This document shows positions 1-12,219 of a stretch of 64,000 nt of DNA, one piece after another. Where the stretch lies: contig CAWIDT010000005.1 in NCBI GenBank assembly GCA_963834945.1, forward strand, positions 496,001 through 560,000, written 5' to 3'. The stretch is from R-RK-3 sp963834945. Lineage in GTDB: Bacteria > Pseudomonadota > Alphaproteobacteria > Rhizobiales > Rhodomicrobiaceae. Positions within the stretch are counted from its first letter, which is position 1, and the number at the start of each line of letters is the position of its first letter. The position numbers and the translations under genes are program-made. The notes beneath the pieces were generated by a model, which had not been told where the DNA came from, ran no database searches, and saw only the letters and a program-made list of their open reading frames with translations.

Positions 1-357
1 CGTGCCCGATAAATCGTCGTTTCCCGCGCATTTTACATCAGTTCGCATGAACGCACCATGGCGCGAGATGGCGCGTCCACCGCTAGCCTGCAAGCGCCGG
101 CCGCGCAAAAGCGCGAAGAAAGCCTTTGCAGCGGACCTGTCGTGATCAGCGCGCCTCTTTGTCATATACCCATTCTCACGCACTGCGGGCAAGAGACATC
201 GGGACACCAAACTACCGCTCCCGCGCCGTCGGCAGCATGAACGGCCTTGTCGGCGCAGAGCGATTCGGGCGCAGGGAGACAACCCCTGCAGCGTCCGCGA
301 ATTGGACCTGCATTCCTGATCGACACTCAGGGCGACCAACGCCTTGTCGGAAACGTT
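1..357. other. No recognisable gene
   Basis: No reading frame here resembles a known family on either strand. The short frames that cross it have no plausible protein sequence. In related genomes a monothiol glutaredoxin gene often follows purL-bolA on this strand, and I looked for its CGFS-type sequence without finding it. Confidence 0.5.
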
Positions 358-591
358 CTAATCCGGCGCCGCGGTCTGCAAGGCCAGCGCGTGCAGCGCG
401 CCGCCCATATTGCCGCGTAAGGCGTCGTAAATCATCTGGTGCTGCTGCACGCGGGTCTTGCCGCGAAAGGCTTCCGAGATGACCTGCGCGGCGTAATGGT
501 CACCGTCGCCGGCCAGATCCTTGATGGTGATCTCCGCGTCGGGCAGCTTTTCCCGGATCAGCTTCTCGATCTCTGTCGCACTCATCGGCAT
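358..591 (-). CDS. BolA family protein (IbaG-like)
   Basis: This 77-residue protein matches the short BolA/IbaG type. It begins with a helix rich in EIEKLIREKLPDAEI, has the central GDGDHYAAQVISEAF strand-loop, and ends with the conserved helix around HQMIYDALRGNMGGALHALAL. Proteins of this family pair with monothiol glutaredoxins in iron-sulfur cluster handling. The gene lies 30 bases after purL on the same strand, the usual alphaproteobacterial arrangement, so it is probably read with the purine genes. A second, longer BolA gene is present at the other end of the window. The expected glutaredoxin partner is not seen downstream. Confidence 0.9.
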   Translation of the reverse strand: MPMSATEIEKLIREKLPDAEITIKDLAGDGDHYAAQVISEAFRGKTRVQQHQMIYDALRGNMGGALHALALQTAAPD

Positions 592-621
592 GATTTTCGG
601 CCCTGGATTTGGTGTTCGCTC

Positions 622-2841
<2,220 letters not shown>

Positions 2842-2984
2842 GCTGGGGTTCCGCTGCGGGGAGATGGCCGCTTTTGCGAGCGGCGATCGGGAGCCTGACT
2901 TGCCCCCCTGGCGGCGTTACGAAACGGTTGCACCAGCGGGGGAAAAGCGGGCCAGCCTGGCGGGCCGAAGCCCGCCGCCGGTCG

Positions 2985-3389
2985 CTAGGCGTCTTCTTCC
3001 AGATCGAGCTCGAATTCGGCAATGCCTTGCTTCAGCATTTCCGGAGCCTCTTCGAGAAACTCGTCCTCGTCGTAATATTCGACGTAAGGCGGGAAATAGC
3101 CGACATCCTCCAGATCGTCGCCGGTCGGCTCGTCGCTGACCACGGACTGGAAGGTGACGCTGCCATCTTCATTGACGGTGATGGTCGCCAGCTTTTCCCG
3201 GCTTGGCATATGCGTCAGCGTAATGGCTGGCTCCACACCGTCGCCGGCGCTGAATTCGAGCCGCTTGCTTTGAATCCGCTCTCTCAGCTTGCCGAGCAGC
3301 GCATCGGTCGCGCTCTTGCGGCCGGCGGCATCCATCTTGGGCGTTTGCAGCTCTCGTTTCAGCTGATCGACCTCGTCATCGAATCCCAT
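2985..3389 (-). CDS. Hypothetical acidic protein in the pur cluster
   Basis: I do not recognise a named domain in this 134-residue protein. It starts with a charged helical stretch (MGFDDEVDQLKREL), has a middle part with alternating hydrophobic residues, and ends with a strongly acidic tail (DDLEDVGYFPPYVEYYDEDE and ELDLEEDA). It has no signal peptide or membrane segment. It lies between purQ and purL on the same strand, with 48 bases to purQ and 143 bases to purL, so it is likely co-transcribed with them. Codon use and GC content match its neighbours, which supports it as a real gene. Its job is unknown. Confidence 0.75.
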   Translation of the reverse strand: MGFDDEVDQLKRELQTPKMDAAGRKSATDALLGKLRERIQSKRLEFSAGDGVEPAITLTHMPSREKLATITVNEDGSVTFQSVVSDEPTGDDLEDVGYFPPYVEYYDEDEFLEEAPEMLKQGIAEFELDLEEDA

Positions 3390-3437
3390 AGTCCGCTCTC
3401 CATTTCTGATGCTCAGGCGCTGCGCGGCCCGATGCCG

Positions 3438-4128
3438 CTAGTGAAGGTGTTCGATAAGCGATGCAAACAGCAGGCACCCGTCGGTGCCGCCCAGAAGCGG
3501 ATCGGCGGCGCGCTCGGGATGCGGCATCAGGCCGAGCACGCGCCCGCTCTCATCGTAAAGTCCGGCGATGTTGCGCTGCGAACCGTTGGGATTGGAGTTC
3601 TTGCGTGATCGCGCCGTCCTCCTCGCAATAGCGGAAAGCGATGCGTCCCTCACCCTCCAGCCTGTCGAGCGTCCGCTCGTCGGCAAAATAATTGCCGTCC
3701 TTATGCGCCACCGGAATCCTGATCGCGCCGCCAAGCGGATAGGCGGCGGCAAACGGTGTGTCGACGCGCTCCGGCCGGACATGAACGTCCTTGCAGACGA
3801 ATTTCAGCGAGGCGTTGCGCATCAGCGTGCCGGGCAACAGGCCGGTTTCGGTCAGCACCTGGAAGCCATTGCAGATGCCGAGCACCGCCACGCCCTGCCG
3901 CGCCTGGTCGGCAACGGCCCGCATCACCGGCGAATGGGCGGCCATCGCGCCGGAGCGCAGATAATCGCCATAGGAGAAGCCGCCCGGCAGCACGATGAGA
4001 TCGCTGTCCGGCAGGTCGCTGTCGCCATGCCAGACCATGCGCGGCGCCTTGCCTGTCGCGGCCTCAAGCGCGACCGCCGCGTCCCTGTCGCAATTGGAGC
4101 CGGGAAAGACGATGACGCTGGCCCTCAT
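3438..4128 (-). pseudogene. purQ: Phosphoribosylformylglycinamidine synthase subunit PurQ, frameshifted as sequenced
   Basis: PurQ is the class I glutaminase that supplies ammonia to PurL. The first frame carries the nucleophile motif VLGICNGFQVL and GFSYGDYLRSGAMA. It then drifts out of register near 3596-3602. The next frame continues with NSNPNGSQRNIAGLYDESG and the catalytic His-Glu motif LMPHPERAADPLLG, and ends in SLIEHLH, as PurQ proteins do. The two parts differ by one extra base. Removing it restores a single protein of about 229 residues with all catalytic residues. The gene overlaps purS by four bases (ATGA). The break is most likely a sequencing insertion, since purQ is needed for growth without purines. 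Confidence 0.9.
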
Positions 4129-4370
4129 GCGTCCTCCAGCTCATAGCGATAATTCTCGATGACGGGATTGGCGAGCAACTCACGGCACATGCGCTCCAGC
4201 GTTGCGCGGGCCCGGTCCGGGTCGGTCTCATCGAGTTCGACCTCGATATATTTGCCCTGCCGGACGTCGCCCACGCCTACGATGCCGAGCGCCCCGACGG
4301 CGTTGGCGATAGCCTTGCCTTGGGGGTCGAGCACGCCGTTCTTCAATGTTACCGTCACTCGGGCCTTCAT
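4125..4370 (-). CDS. purS: Phosphoribosylformylglycinamidine synthase subunit PurS
   Basis: PurS is the small structural subunit that links PurQ and PurL. The 81-residue sequence has the family's pattern: KARVTVTLKNGVLDPQGKAI at the start, the GVGDVRQGKYIEVEL strand, and an MCRELLANPVIENYRYE ending. The stop codon overlaps the purQ start, so the two are translationally coupled. A repeat unit lies between it and purC upstream. Confidence 0.97.
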   Translation of the reverse strand: MKARVTVTLKNGVLDPQGKAIANAVGALGIVGVGDVRQGKYIEVELDETDPDRARATLERMCRELLANPVIENYRYELEDA

Positions 4371-4403
4371 CGCTCACCCCTACCCCAGCGCGCCACACTG
4401 ACC

Positions 4404-4503
4404 AGAGCCTTTTCCGCTCGACCGAATCGGGCGCGGCTCTAATTCTTTGTTTTATCGCATTTTCCCGACGCAAACCGGCATCCACTTCGCTGGAAAATGC
4501 TCT
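4404..4503 (+). repeat. Intergenic palindromic repeat, family A copy 1
   Basis: This roughly 100-base element starts with AGAGCCTTTTCCGCTC, has an internal dyad followed by GCGGCTCTAA, and ends with ACGCAAACCGGCATCCACTT and GGAAAATGCTCT. Near-identical copies occur at 20149-20249 (inverted), 20911-21012 and, shortened, 33754-33809. It fills the gap between purS and purC. The outer ends (AGAGC and GCTCT) are themselves complementary, so the whole unit could fold. Confidence 0.85.
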
Positions 4504-4506
4504 AGC

Positions 4507-5277
4507 CTATTTGGAACGCACGAGCACCGGGCCGGAGGCTTTCGGGTGGCCATTCTCCACAAGAATGCCCAGCCGCCGCGCAACTTCCTGATACGCTTCG
4601 ACCAGCCCGCCGAGATCCCGGCGGAAGCGGTCCTTGTCGAGCTTGTTCTGGGTTTCGACATCCCACAGGCGGCAGCAATCGGGGCTGATCTCGTCGGCGA
4701 GCAGGATGCGGACCATGTCATTGTCGAACAGGCGCCCAAACTCGATCTTGAAGTCCACCAGCCTTATGCCGATGCCAAGGAACAGCCCGGAGAGAAAATC
4801 GTTGATGCGCAAGGCGAGCGCCATGATCTCGTCGATTTCCTGCGGATTGGCCCAGCCGAACGCGGTAATGTGCTCCTCGGACACCATCGGGTCGCCGAGC
4901 TGATCGTTCTTATAGTAGAATTCGATGATGGAGCGGGGCAAAGCCGTGCCTTCGTCCAGGCCGAGTCGCTGCGCGATCGATCCCGCCGCGACATTGCGCA
5001 CCACTACCTCAAGCGGAACGATCTCGACCTCGCGGATGAGCTGTTCGCGCATGTTGAGACGGCGGATGAAATGCGTCGGAACGCCGATTTCGCCGAGGCG
5101 GGTGAAGAGATACTCCGAAATCCGGTTGTTCAGCACCCCCTTGCCCTCGATGCGCTCATGCCGCTTGCCATTCTGGGCGGTTGCGTCATCTTTGAAATGC
5201 TGGATCAGGGTGCCGGGTTCGGGTCCTTCATAAAGGATCTTGGCCTTTCCCTCATAGATCTTGCGACGGCGGTTCAT
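4507..5277 (-). CDS. purC: Phosphoribosylaminoimidazole-succinocarboxamide synthase (SAICAR synthase)
   Basis: PurC joins aspartate to CAIR using ATP in purine synthesis. The 256-residue protein has the family's usual length. It shows RRKIYEGKAKILYEGPEPGTLI at the start, KDDATAQNGKR, the PLEVVVRNVAAGSIAQRLG block, the substrate loop around LVDFKIEFGRL, and the DEISPDCCRLWD motif. It lies upstream of purSQL on the same strand, separated by a repeat. The small upstream frames are not supported. The frame is intact. Confidence 0.98.
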   Translation of the reverse strand: MNRRRKIYEGKAKILYEGPEPGTLIQHFKDDATAQNGKRHERIEGKGVLNNRISEYLFTRLGEIGVPTHFIRRLNMREQLIREVEIVPLEVVVRNVAAGSIAQRLGLDEGTALPRSIIEFYYKNDQLGDPMVSEEHITAFGWANPQEIDEIMALALRINDFLSGLFLGIGIRLVDFKIEFGRLFDNDMVRILLADEISPDCCRLWDVETQNKLDKDRFRRDLGGLVEAYQEVARRLGILVENGHPKASGPVLVRSK

Positions 5278-5609
5278 CTGGATCGCACCTCGCTACCTGT
5301 CAAAATGTAAAATTGCCGCGTGGCGTCATGCACGCGGCTTGCGGGTTATATGGGCTTGACGTTGACGCGAACAAGCGCGCAACGCCATGACTGGGCATAG
5401 GCAGCTGCGCATCCCCCGGTTAAATCAAGCCATTGTGCGTCGCGACACTAGCGGGTTTGCCGGAGGGAAACAATCATTTGATGAAGCCGCCCCGGACGCC
5501 CGGCCGCGTTGCGTCCGCCGCCATGCCGGTTTATGTCATATGCGGCTTGCGGGCGGGCAAAAATCGGCGTTCTTTGCCGTTGGACACCTTTATCAAGAGG
5601 ATTTGCAGG
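5278..5609. other. Divergent intergenic region, purC / ATPase inhibitor
   Basis: This 330-base gap must hold the promoters for purC (left) and the zeta gene (right), since the two are transcribed away from each other. I see no convincing sigma-70 pair, riboswitch fold or conserved RNA. The frames that extend the downstream gene upstream have no family resemblance. An AGGATTTGCAGG sequence just before 5610 is the likely ribosome binding site of the next gene. Confidence 0.5.
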
Positions 5610-5945
5610 ATGACGACGTTCGACGAACGGGAAAAGGGGTTCGAGAGAAAATTTGCGCATGATGAAGAGTTGCGCTTCAAATCCACCGTCCGTCGCAACA
5701 GGCTTGTCGGCCTATGGGTGGCCGAAAAGCTCGGTCTCGCGGGTGCGGAGGCGGAAGCCTACGCCAGAACCGTGGTCAAGGCCGACTTTCAGCAGCCGGG
5801 CGACGAGGATGTGCTGGCAAAGCTGCGCGCCGATCTGGCCGCCGCAAATGTCGATGTGCCCGACCGGGACTTGCAGCTTCTGCTGATCGAGAAGCTGGCC
5901 GAGGCCGTGCATCAGATCGAGACAGACACCGGCAGGGCACAGTGA
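5610..5945 (+). CDS. F1-ATPase inhibitor, zeta subunit (DUF1476)
   Basis: This 111-residue protein begins MTTFDEREKGFERKFAHDEE, the hallmark of the DUF1476 family. In Paracoccus this family was identified as the natural inhibitor (zeta subunit) of the F1Fo-ATPase. The inhibitory part is the N-terminal helix, and a four-helix domain follows. The start at 5610 is chosen over earlier in-frame starts because the family begins with this sequence and a purine-rich site precedes it. Its stop codon overlaps the next start by one base (TGATG), so the aldolase is likely co-expressed. Known members are almost all alphaproteobacterial. Confidence 0.93.
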   Translation: MTTFDEREKGFERKFAHDEELRFKSTVRRNRLVGLWVAEKLGLAGAEAEAYARTVVKADFQQPGDEDVLAKLRADLAAANVDVPDRDLQLLLIEKLAEAVHQIETDTGRAQ

Positions 5946-6757
5946 TGAGCACCGACGCCGGCGGCGGTCCGATTCGCGCCAAGCTCGGCGGCGGCAAGCC
6001 GCTTTTCAACGCCTGGCTGACGCTGGGCTCCCCCTTCGCGGTAGAACTGGCGGCGGAAGCGGGCTGCGATCTCGTCACCGTCGATCAGCAGCACGGCATC
6101 GGCGGCCACGCGGAGATGCTGAGCAGCCTGATGGCCGCGACCGCGGGCGGCGTGCCGGCGCTGGTGCGCGTCGCCGCGAATGACAGCGGTCTGATCGGGC
6201 GAGCGCTCGACGCCGGCGCGCATGGCGTGATCTGCCCGATGATCGACACCGCCGGGGACGCCGCGCAGTTGGTCTCGTCGGTGAAATTTCCCCCGCTTGG
6301 CAAACGCAGCCTCGGCCCGTTCCGCGCCCGGCTCGCTTTGCCCGACTATTTCCGCGCCGCCAATGACTGGACCATCGCCTGCGGGCAGATCGAGACCAGT
6401 ACCGCGCTCGGCAATCTCGACGAGATCCTCGCCACGCCCGGCCTCGACATGGTCTGCGCCGGGCCGAACGATCTGGCGCTGACCCTGTCCGGCGGCGCCC
6501 ATAGCGACATCCGCTCGCCCGAGGTCATCGAAGCGCTGGACCTGCTGCTGGCGAAATGCAAAGAAAACGGCGTGATGACCGCTATCTTCGCCAATGACGC
6601 CGACTATGCTAAGTCCATGATCGGCAAGGGCTGGCAGGTCATCGCCATCGGGTCCGAGGCGCGCTGGCTCAGCGAGGCGGCCAAGGCGGCGCGGCGGGTG
6701 ATCGACGGCGGGGCTCCGGCTGGCGCGCCCGATAAAACGCCGGGTGCGCTATATTGA
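5945..6757 (+). CDS. HpcH/HpaI aldolase family protein
   Basis: The 270-residue protein is a class II, metal-dependent aldolase of the HpcH/HpaI (citrate lyase-like) family. Such enzymes cleave or form 2-keto-acid aldols with pyruvate. Visible motifs include GSPFAVELAAEAGCDLVTVDQQHG, the metal-binding surroundings ALVRVAANDSGLIGRALDAG and GVICPMIDTA, and GLDMVCAGPNDLALTLSG. The actual substrate cannot be read from the sequence. The start is the ATG overlapping the stop of the ATPase inhibitor gene. Upstream in-frame extensions belong to that gene's other frame. Confidence 0.88.
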   Translation: MSTDAGGGPIRAKLGGGKPLFNAWLTLGSPFAVELAAEAGCDLVTVDQQHGIGGHAEMLSSLMAATAGGVPALVRVAANDSGLIGRALDAGAHGVICPMIDTAGDAAQLVSSVKFPPLGKRSLGPFRARLALPDYFRAANDWTIACGQIETSTALGNLDEILATPGLDMVCAGPNDLALTLSGGAHSDIRSPEVIEALDLLLAKCKENGVMTAIFANDADYAKSMIGKGWQVIAIGSEARWLSEAAKAARRVIDGGAPAGAPDKTPGALY

Positions 6758-6874
6758 CGGCCTCTGCGAGCGGCTGCCCCGGCGGGCGGCTGTGGTGCGC
6801 GGGGAATGCGGGCGGGGCGGCCCGTAACACATGCGGGGTAGGTCGGCGGCGAGCCGCCATTCGAGGGAAGCGTT

Positions 6875-7117
6875 ATGAGTGTCATCTATAATATTTTGTT
6901 GCTCATCCTAGTGTTCGTTGTTCTGAAGACCCTGCAAATCATCTTCGACTTCGCCTACACCACCTACAAATCCGTCACCATCCACAAAAGCATGGCGCAC
7001 GCCTTCAATCCAGGGCTGAGTTACCGGCTTCAGCGCGGTCTGATCGGCGACATCGTCTATTTCATCGCCGGGATCGTGGTGGCGGTGAATGCGGATTGGA
7101 TCCGGAGCGTTTTGTAG
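6875..7117 (+). CDS. Small membrane protein of unknown function
   Basis: The 80-residue protein has one strong N-terminal hydrophobic helix (YNILLLILVFVVLKTLQIIF) and a second hydrophobic stretch near residues 59-72 (GDIVYFIAGIVVAV). It is therefore probably an inner-membrane protein with two passes. A GAGGGAAG sequence sits just upstream of the ATG. No family is recognised. It lies alone between the aldolase and the convergent acetyltransferase gene. Confidence 0.7.
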   Translation: MSVIYNILLLILVFVVLKTLQIIFDFAYTTYKSVTIHKSMAHAFNPGLSYRLQRGLIGDIVYFIAGIVVAVNADWIRSVL

Positions 7118-7152
7118 GCAACGAGCAGTCCCAGTCGGGCAGCGATTGCGGA

Positions 7153-7984
7153 TTAGCGCATGCCGGGCCTGCCATCCGCCCAACCCACCATAATCGGCAC
7201 CGCATGCGCGACAAGCTCAGCGGCATCGAGCAGCACGCTATCCGCTCGTCCCACGCGCCCCACGCGGCACGCCGGCGTCCCCGCACGCTTGGCGATGAAA
7301 TCATCCACGATCTGCTCGAAGGCGTTTTCGGCCCAGTTTTCGTGCACCCCCTCGCTGCCGGTGTTGAATTCCTCGCAATCCCGCCAGGTGCGGACGCCGT
7401 CACGCAGGATCGGCACCTGATAGCGGGCGATGCGCTTGCCGTCGAAGGGCGCGATGTGCTCGGCGTAATGCAGCAGAGTCACTTCGTCGTGACGCGAGCC
7501 GACGAGCAGCACCTGTCCGCCGGCCTGGCATAGCTTGTCGAGCGGCGAACCGCGGCCGAAACCATATTTCCACGGCGGATCGGCCAGCAGCCACGCCGCG
7601 CCATCGCCGCGCGCCGCCATTCGCGCAGACGGCCTCGCTGCAAAGCGCACCCGGATAGGAGCGGAAGAACTCGGCGAGCGTGCCGAAATCGCGCGCGGCG
7701 CGGGCGTGCTGGAAGTCGAAGGCCGGTTGATCCGCGAGGACGGCGCTTTCCTCCTCGGGCGTGAGGTAGCCCCGGCCGATATCGGCGACATAATCAGGAC
7801 AGCCGACATACATCATCACCGTACCGCCAGGAGCGATCGCGTCCGCGACGGCGAGGTGGATTGCGTCGGGGCCGCCGATTAGTCGGCCGACGGCGCGAAC
7901 GGACGCGTGCAGCATTGCCGTCCGGCCGGGTGCCAATCCCAGGCGGCGAAGGTCTTGTACAAGCGATTTCCGGGTGGCGGCCAT
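7153..7984 (-). pseudogene. AAC(3)-family N-acetyltransferase, frameshifted as sequenced
   Basis: The first frame reads MAATRKSLVQDLRRLGLAPG, MLHASVRAVGRLIGGPDAI and GGTVMMYVGCPDY, which match the start of aminoglycoside 3-N-acetyltransferases. It continues to FRSYPGALCSEAVC and then loses register near 7620. The next frame picks up with MAARGDGAAWLLADPPWKYG, GRGSPLDKLCQAGGQVLLVG and DEVTLLHYAEH, all family motifs. One extra base (an A in GCGAATGG on the coding strand) accounts for the break. The start may be this ATG or a GTG at 8005 overlapping the purB stop. Chromosomal members of this family often do not give drug resistance, so the substrate is open. Confidence 0.85.
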
Positions 7985-8001
7985 TGCACTTGCCGATTCG
8001 A

Positions 8002-9300
<1,299 letters not shown>

Positions 9301-9475
9301 CGGGTCGTGTCCATCCGGAATGAAGGCGAAGTCGGCTGCCACCTTTGTAACGCGTATCGCCGTGGCTGCGCCAGCACGTCCAGCGCGGTGGCGGCGGCCG
9401 CTGCTGGCGGAACCGGGAAGCGCCTTTTCCGCTTATCTCCCGGCAGACGCGCAAGCAGTGGAAAGGAAGAAGGGC

Positions 9476-9718
9476 ATGGCAGGCGATTTTGACATTCGCG
9501 AGCATATGGAGGTTGTCGGTTCGGACGGCGAGCATGTCGGCACGGTCGACCATGTCGAGGGCCAGCGTCTGAAGCTCACGCGCAGCGATCCGGCGGCCGG
9601 CGGCGAACATCATTATCTGCACCTCGACAGCGTCGAAAGCGTCGCCGGTGACACCGTGTTTCTCAACCGCACGGGCGCCGAGGCCCGCGATGAGTGGGGC
9701 ATAAAAAGCGTCGAATAG
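9476..9718 (+). CDS. DUF2171 domain protein
   Basis: The 80-residue protein has the PRC-barrel-like DUF2171 pattern: IREHMEVVGSDGEHVGTVDHVEG, then RLKLTRSDPAAGGEHHYLHLDSVESV, ending DEWGIKSVE. It has no signal peptide or membrane span. A strong ribosome binding site (GAAAGGAAGAAGGG) precedes the ATG. Family members are small and common in proteobacteria, and their role is not known. It is divergent from purB. Confidence 0.85.
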   Translation: MAGDFDIREHMEVVGSDGEHVGTVDHVEGQRLKLTRSDPAAGGEHHYLHLDSVESVAGDTVFLNRTGAEARDEWGIKSVE

Positions 9719-9905
9719 CGCATCGCCCCGGACGAACCTCCGGACAAGAGAACGCATCAGGTTTACGGCGGGATGCCAATCCGTGTAGGCTGTCGGTCGC
9801 GCCGGACGTGCACCCTCCGCACCTCTCGCGCTCGGCAGGTCCGCCACGCGCGCCGGATTGCCGGAGTGAAACGGCACATCCGGGCGAGCGCATGGAAGCG
9901 GGGCA

Positions 9906-10664
9906 ATGAGGAAACCTGTGGTCGGCGTGATCGCGAATGCGCATGTCGTCGAAAGCAGGTTCGCCGTGCAGGCCGTCGGAGAAAGAAATCTTCGGGCGGT
10001 CGCCGATGTCGCCGGCGCATTGCCGCTGATGTTCGCCGGAGCGCCCGAGATCACCGATATCGATGACCTGCTTGGCGTGGTAGACGGCATATTGCTGACC
10101 GGAGCGCGGGCGAATGTCCACCCCGCCCGGTTTCGCGCTGAGCCCAATCCCAAGCATGAGCCCTATGACGAAGGGCGGGATGCGCTCGCCCTAAGCCTGG
10201 TCGAGGCCTGCGTCGCGCGCGGCGTGCCGCTGTTCGGCGTCTGCCGCGGCTTCCAGGAGATGAACGTCGCCTTTGGCGGCTCGCTGCATCCCGAAATCCG
10301 CGAGCTGCCGGGGCGCATGAACCATCGCATGCCCCGCCTGGAGACCGGCGAAATCCACCCCGACCCCACCGTCATCTTCGCCGACCGGCATGATGTCAGC
10401 CTCGTTCCGGGCGGCGCTTTCGCGCGCATCCTCGGCCGGGAAACCATCCGCGTAAACTCCCTGCACGGCCAGGGCATTCTGGAACCAGGCGAACGGGTGG
10501 TGGTGGAGGGCGTGGCGGAAGACGGCACGATCGAGGCGATCCGCATCGCGGACGCACCGGGGTTTGCCCTCGGCGTGCAATGGCACGCGGAATATGACCC
10601 GCAAGCCAATGCGGTGAACCGCGCCCTGTTCCAAGCCTTCGGCGAAGCGCTCATCGCGCGATGA
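9906..10664 (+). CDS. Gamma-glutamyl-gamma-aminobutyrate hydrolase family protein (PuuD-like)
   Basis: The 252-residue protein is a class I glutamine amidotransferase-like hydrolase of peptidase family C26. It has the nucleophile elbow GVPLFGVCRGFQEMNVAFGG (Cys near residue 113) and the catalytic histidine region FALGVQWHAEYDP. The N-terminal RKPVVGVIANAH and the LTGARANVHPARF segment match PuuD-type proteins. PuuD removes glutamate from gamma-glutamyl-GABA in putrescine breakdown. No other put/puu genes lie nearby, so the substrate is uncertain. The frame is intact. Confidence 0.88.
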   Translation: MRKPVVGVIANAHVVESRFAVQAVGERNLRAVADVAGALPLMFAGAPEITDIDDLLGVVDGILLTGARANVHPARFRAEPNPKHEPYDEGRDALALSLVEACVARGVPLFGVCRGFQEMNVAFGGSLHPEIRELPGRMNHRMPRLETGEIHPDPTVIFADRHDVSLVPGGAFARILGRETIRVNSLHGQGILEPGERVVVEGVAEDGTIEAIRIADAPGFALGVQWHAEYDPQANAVNRALFQAFGEALIAR

Positions 10665-10668
10665 TGCG

Positions 10669-12219
10669 CTATTCCATCACCTGATGCGCGTCGCCGGACG
10701 GCGCCCGGCGCGGCCCCTGCATCAGCAGAAGCAGCGGGATCACCGCGATCACGATCCACATCATCGCACGGAAGTCATTGAGATAGGCGACCGTGCTCGC
10801 CTGCGCGGTCACCATTTGGTTCAGCGCGGCGGCGCCGGCCGGAGTGTGCCAGTTCCAGGCGCCGGGCAGCCAGGGCGACTGCATCGTCATACGGAAGGGC
10901 GTGAGATGGGCCACGAGGCTGGAATGCACCACTTGCGTGTTCTGCACCAGCATCGTGATCATCACGGAAATGCCGATCGATGAGCCGATATTGCGCATCA
11001 GGCTGAACATAGCCGTCCCATCATTGCGATATTGGGGATCGAGCGTGGCGAAGGTGATGGTCGAGAGCGGCACGAACACGAAGCCCAGGCCAACGCCCTG
11101 GATGAGGCCGGTCATCACGATCGTGCCGATGCTCACATCCGCGGTGAAGCCCGCCATCTGATAGAGCGCCAGCGTCATCATCAAGAAGCCGAACAGGATG
11201 AGGTAGCGGATATCGGCGCGCCCGACCAGCCGCCCGACGGCCACCATGGCCACCATCGAGCCGATGCCGCGCGGCGCCAGCACGAGGCCCGCCGTCATGA
11301 CCGGATAGCCCATGAGGTCCTGCAAAAACGGCGGCAGCAGCGCCAGCGTCGCCAGCAGCACGATGCCGACAATGAAGATCATCGAGAGGCCGACGGCAAA
11401 ATTTCGGTCGGTGAACAGCGCCGGCCGCAGGAACGGATTCTTCGCGGTGAACATCTGCACGAAGAACATATAGAGGCACACGGCGAAGACGGCGCCTTCG
11501 ATCAGGATCTCGGGGGAGGAGAACCAGTCCTTCGACTCGCCCCTGTCCAGCATGATCTGCAACGCGCCGATGGAGAGACTGAGCAGCGCGAAGCCGAACC
11601 AGTCGAACGGCAGGCCGGGCCGTTTTTCCGTCTCCGACACCATCATGGCGATGCCGGCGAAAGCCAGGATGCCGACCGGCAGGTTGATGTAGAACACCCA
11701 GCGCCAATTGTAATATTCGGTCAGGTAGCCGCCCAGGGTCGGGCCCAGGATCGGGCCGAGCATCACGCCCATGCCCCACATCGCCATGGCCGAGCCGTGC
11801 TGCTCGCGCGGATAGGTGTCGAGCAGCACCGCCTGCGACAGCGGCACGAGGCCGGCGCCGAACGCCCCCTGCAGCAGCCGGAATAGGACCATTTCGGGCA
11901 GCGAGGTCGCGGCGCCGCACAGCATCGAGGTCACGGTAAAGCCCGCCACCGAGACCATGAACAGCCGTTTTCGCCCGAAGCGCGCGGCGAGGTAGCCGGT
12001 GGGCGGCGTCATGATCGCCGCGGCGACGATATAGGAGGTCAGCACCCAGGAAATCTGGTCCTGGGTCGCCGACATCGAGCCCTGCATATGCGGCAGCGCG
12101 ACATTGGCGATGGTGGTGTCCAGCGCCTGCATGATCGTCGCCAGCATGATGGGGACGGTGCTGAGGCCGCGCTGAAAGCCAGTAGGCTCAGCCCCGGCTG
12201 GAATGGCGGCGGCGGTCAT
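10669..12219 (-). CDS. DHA2-family MFS drug efflux transporter (EmrB/QacA type)
   Basis: The 516-residue inner-membrane protein has about 14 predicted hydrophobic helices, as DHA2 family pumps do. It shows TIMQALDTTIANVALPHMQG in helix 1, the GYLAARFGRKRLF loop of motif A, and motif C-like GVMLGPILGPTLGGYLTEY with WRWVFYINLPVG. It should export hydrophobic drugs using the proton gradient through a three-part pump with the upstream membrane fusion protein. The ATG overlaps the stop of that gene (ATGA), so the two are translationally coupled. The start replaces a longer in-frame extension that lies within the partner gene. Confidence 0.93.
   Translation of the reverse strand: MTAAAIPAGAEPTGFQRGLSTVPIMLATIMQALDTTIANVALPHMQGSMSATQDQISWVLTSYIVAAAIMTPPTGYLAARFGRKRLFMVSVAGFTVTSMLCGAATSLPEMVLFRLLQGAFGAGLVPLSQAVLLDTYPREQHGSAMAMWGMGVMLGPILGPTLGGYLTEYYNWRWVFYINLPVGILAFAGIAMMVSETEKRPGLPFDWFGFALLSLSIGALQIMLDRGESKDWFSSPEILIEGAVFAVCLYMFFVQMFTAKNPFLRPALFTDRNFAVGLSMIFIVGIVLLATLALLPPFLQDLMGYPVMTAGLVLAPRGIGSMVAMVAVGRLVGRADIRYLILFGFLMMTLALYQMAGFTADVSIGTIVMTGLIQGVGLGFVFVPLSTITFATLDPQYRNDGTAMFSLMRNIGSSIGISVMITMLVQNTQVVHSSLVAHLTPFRMTMQSPWLPGAWNWHTPAGAAALNQMVTAQASTVAYLNDFRAMMWIVIAVIPLLLLMQGPRRAPSGDAHQVME

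Noticed and set aside
5278..5609. Purine riboswitch upstream of purC
   Set aside because: No conserved aptamer core or paired-loop pattern was recognised, so no riboswitch is claimed.
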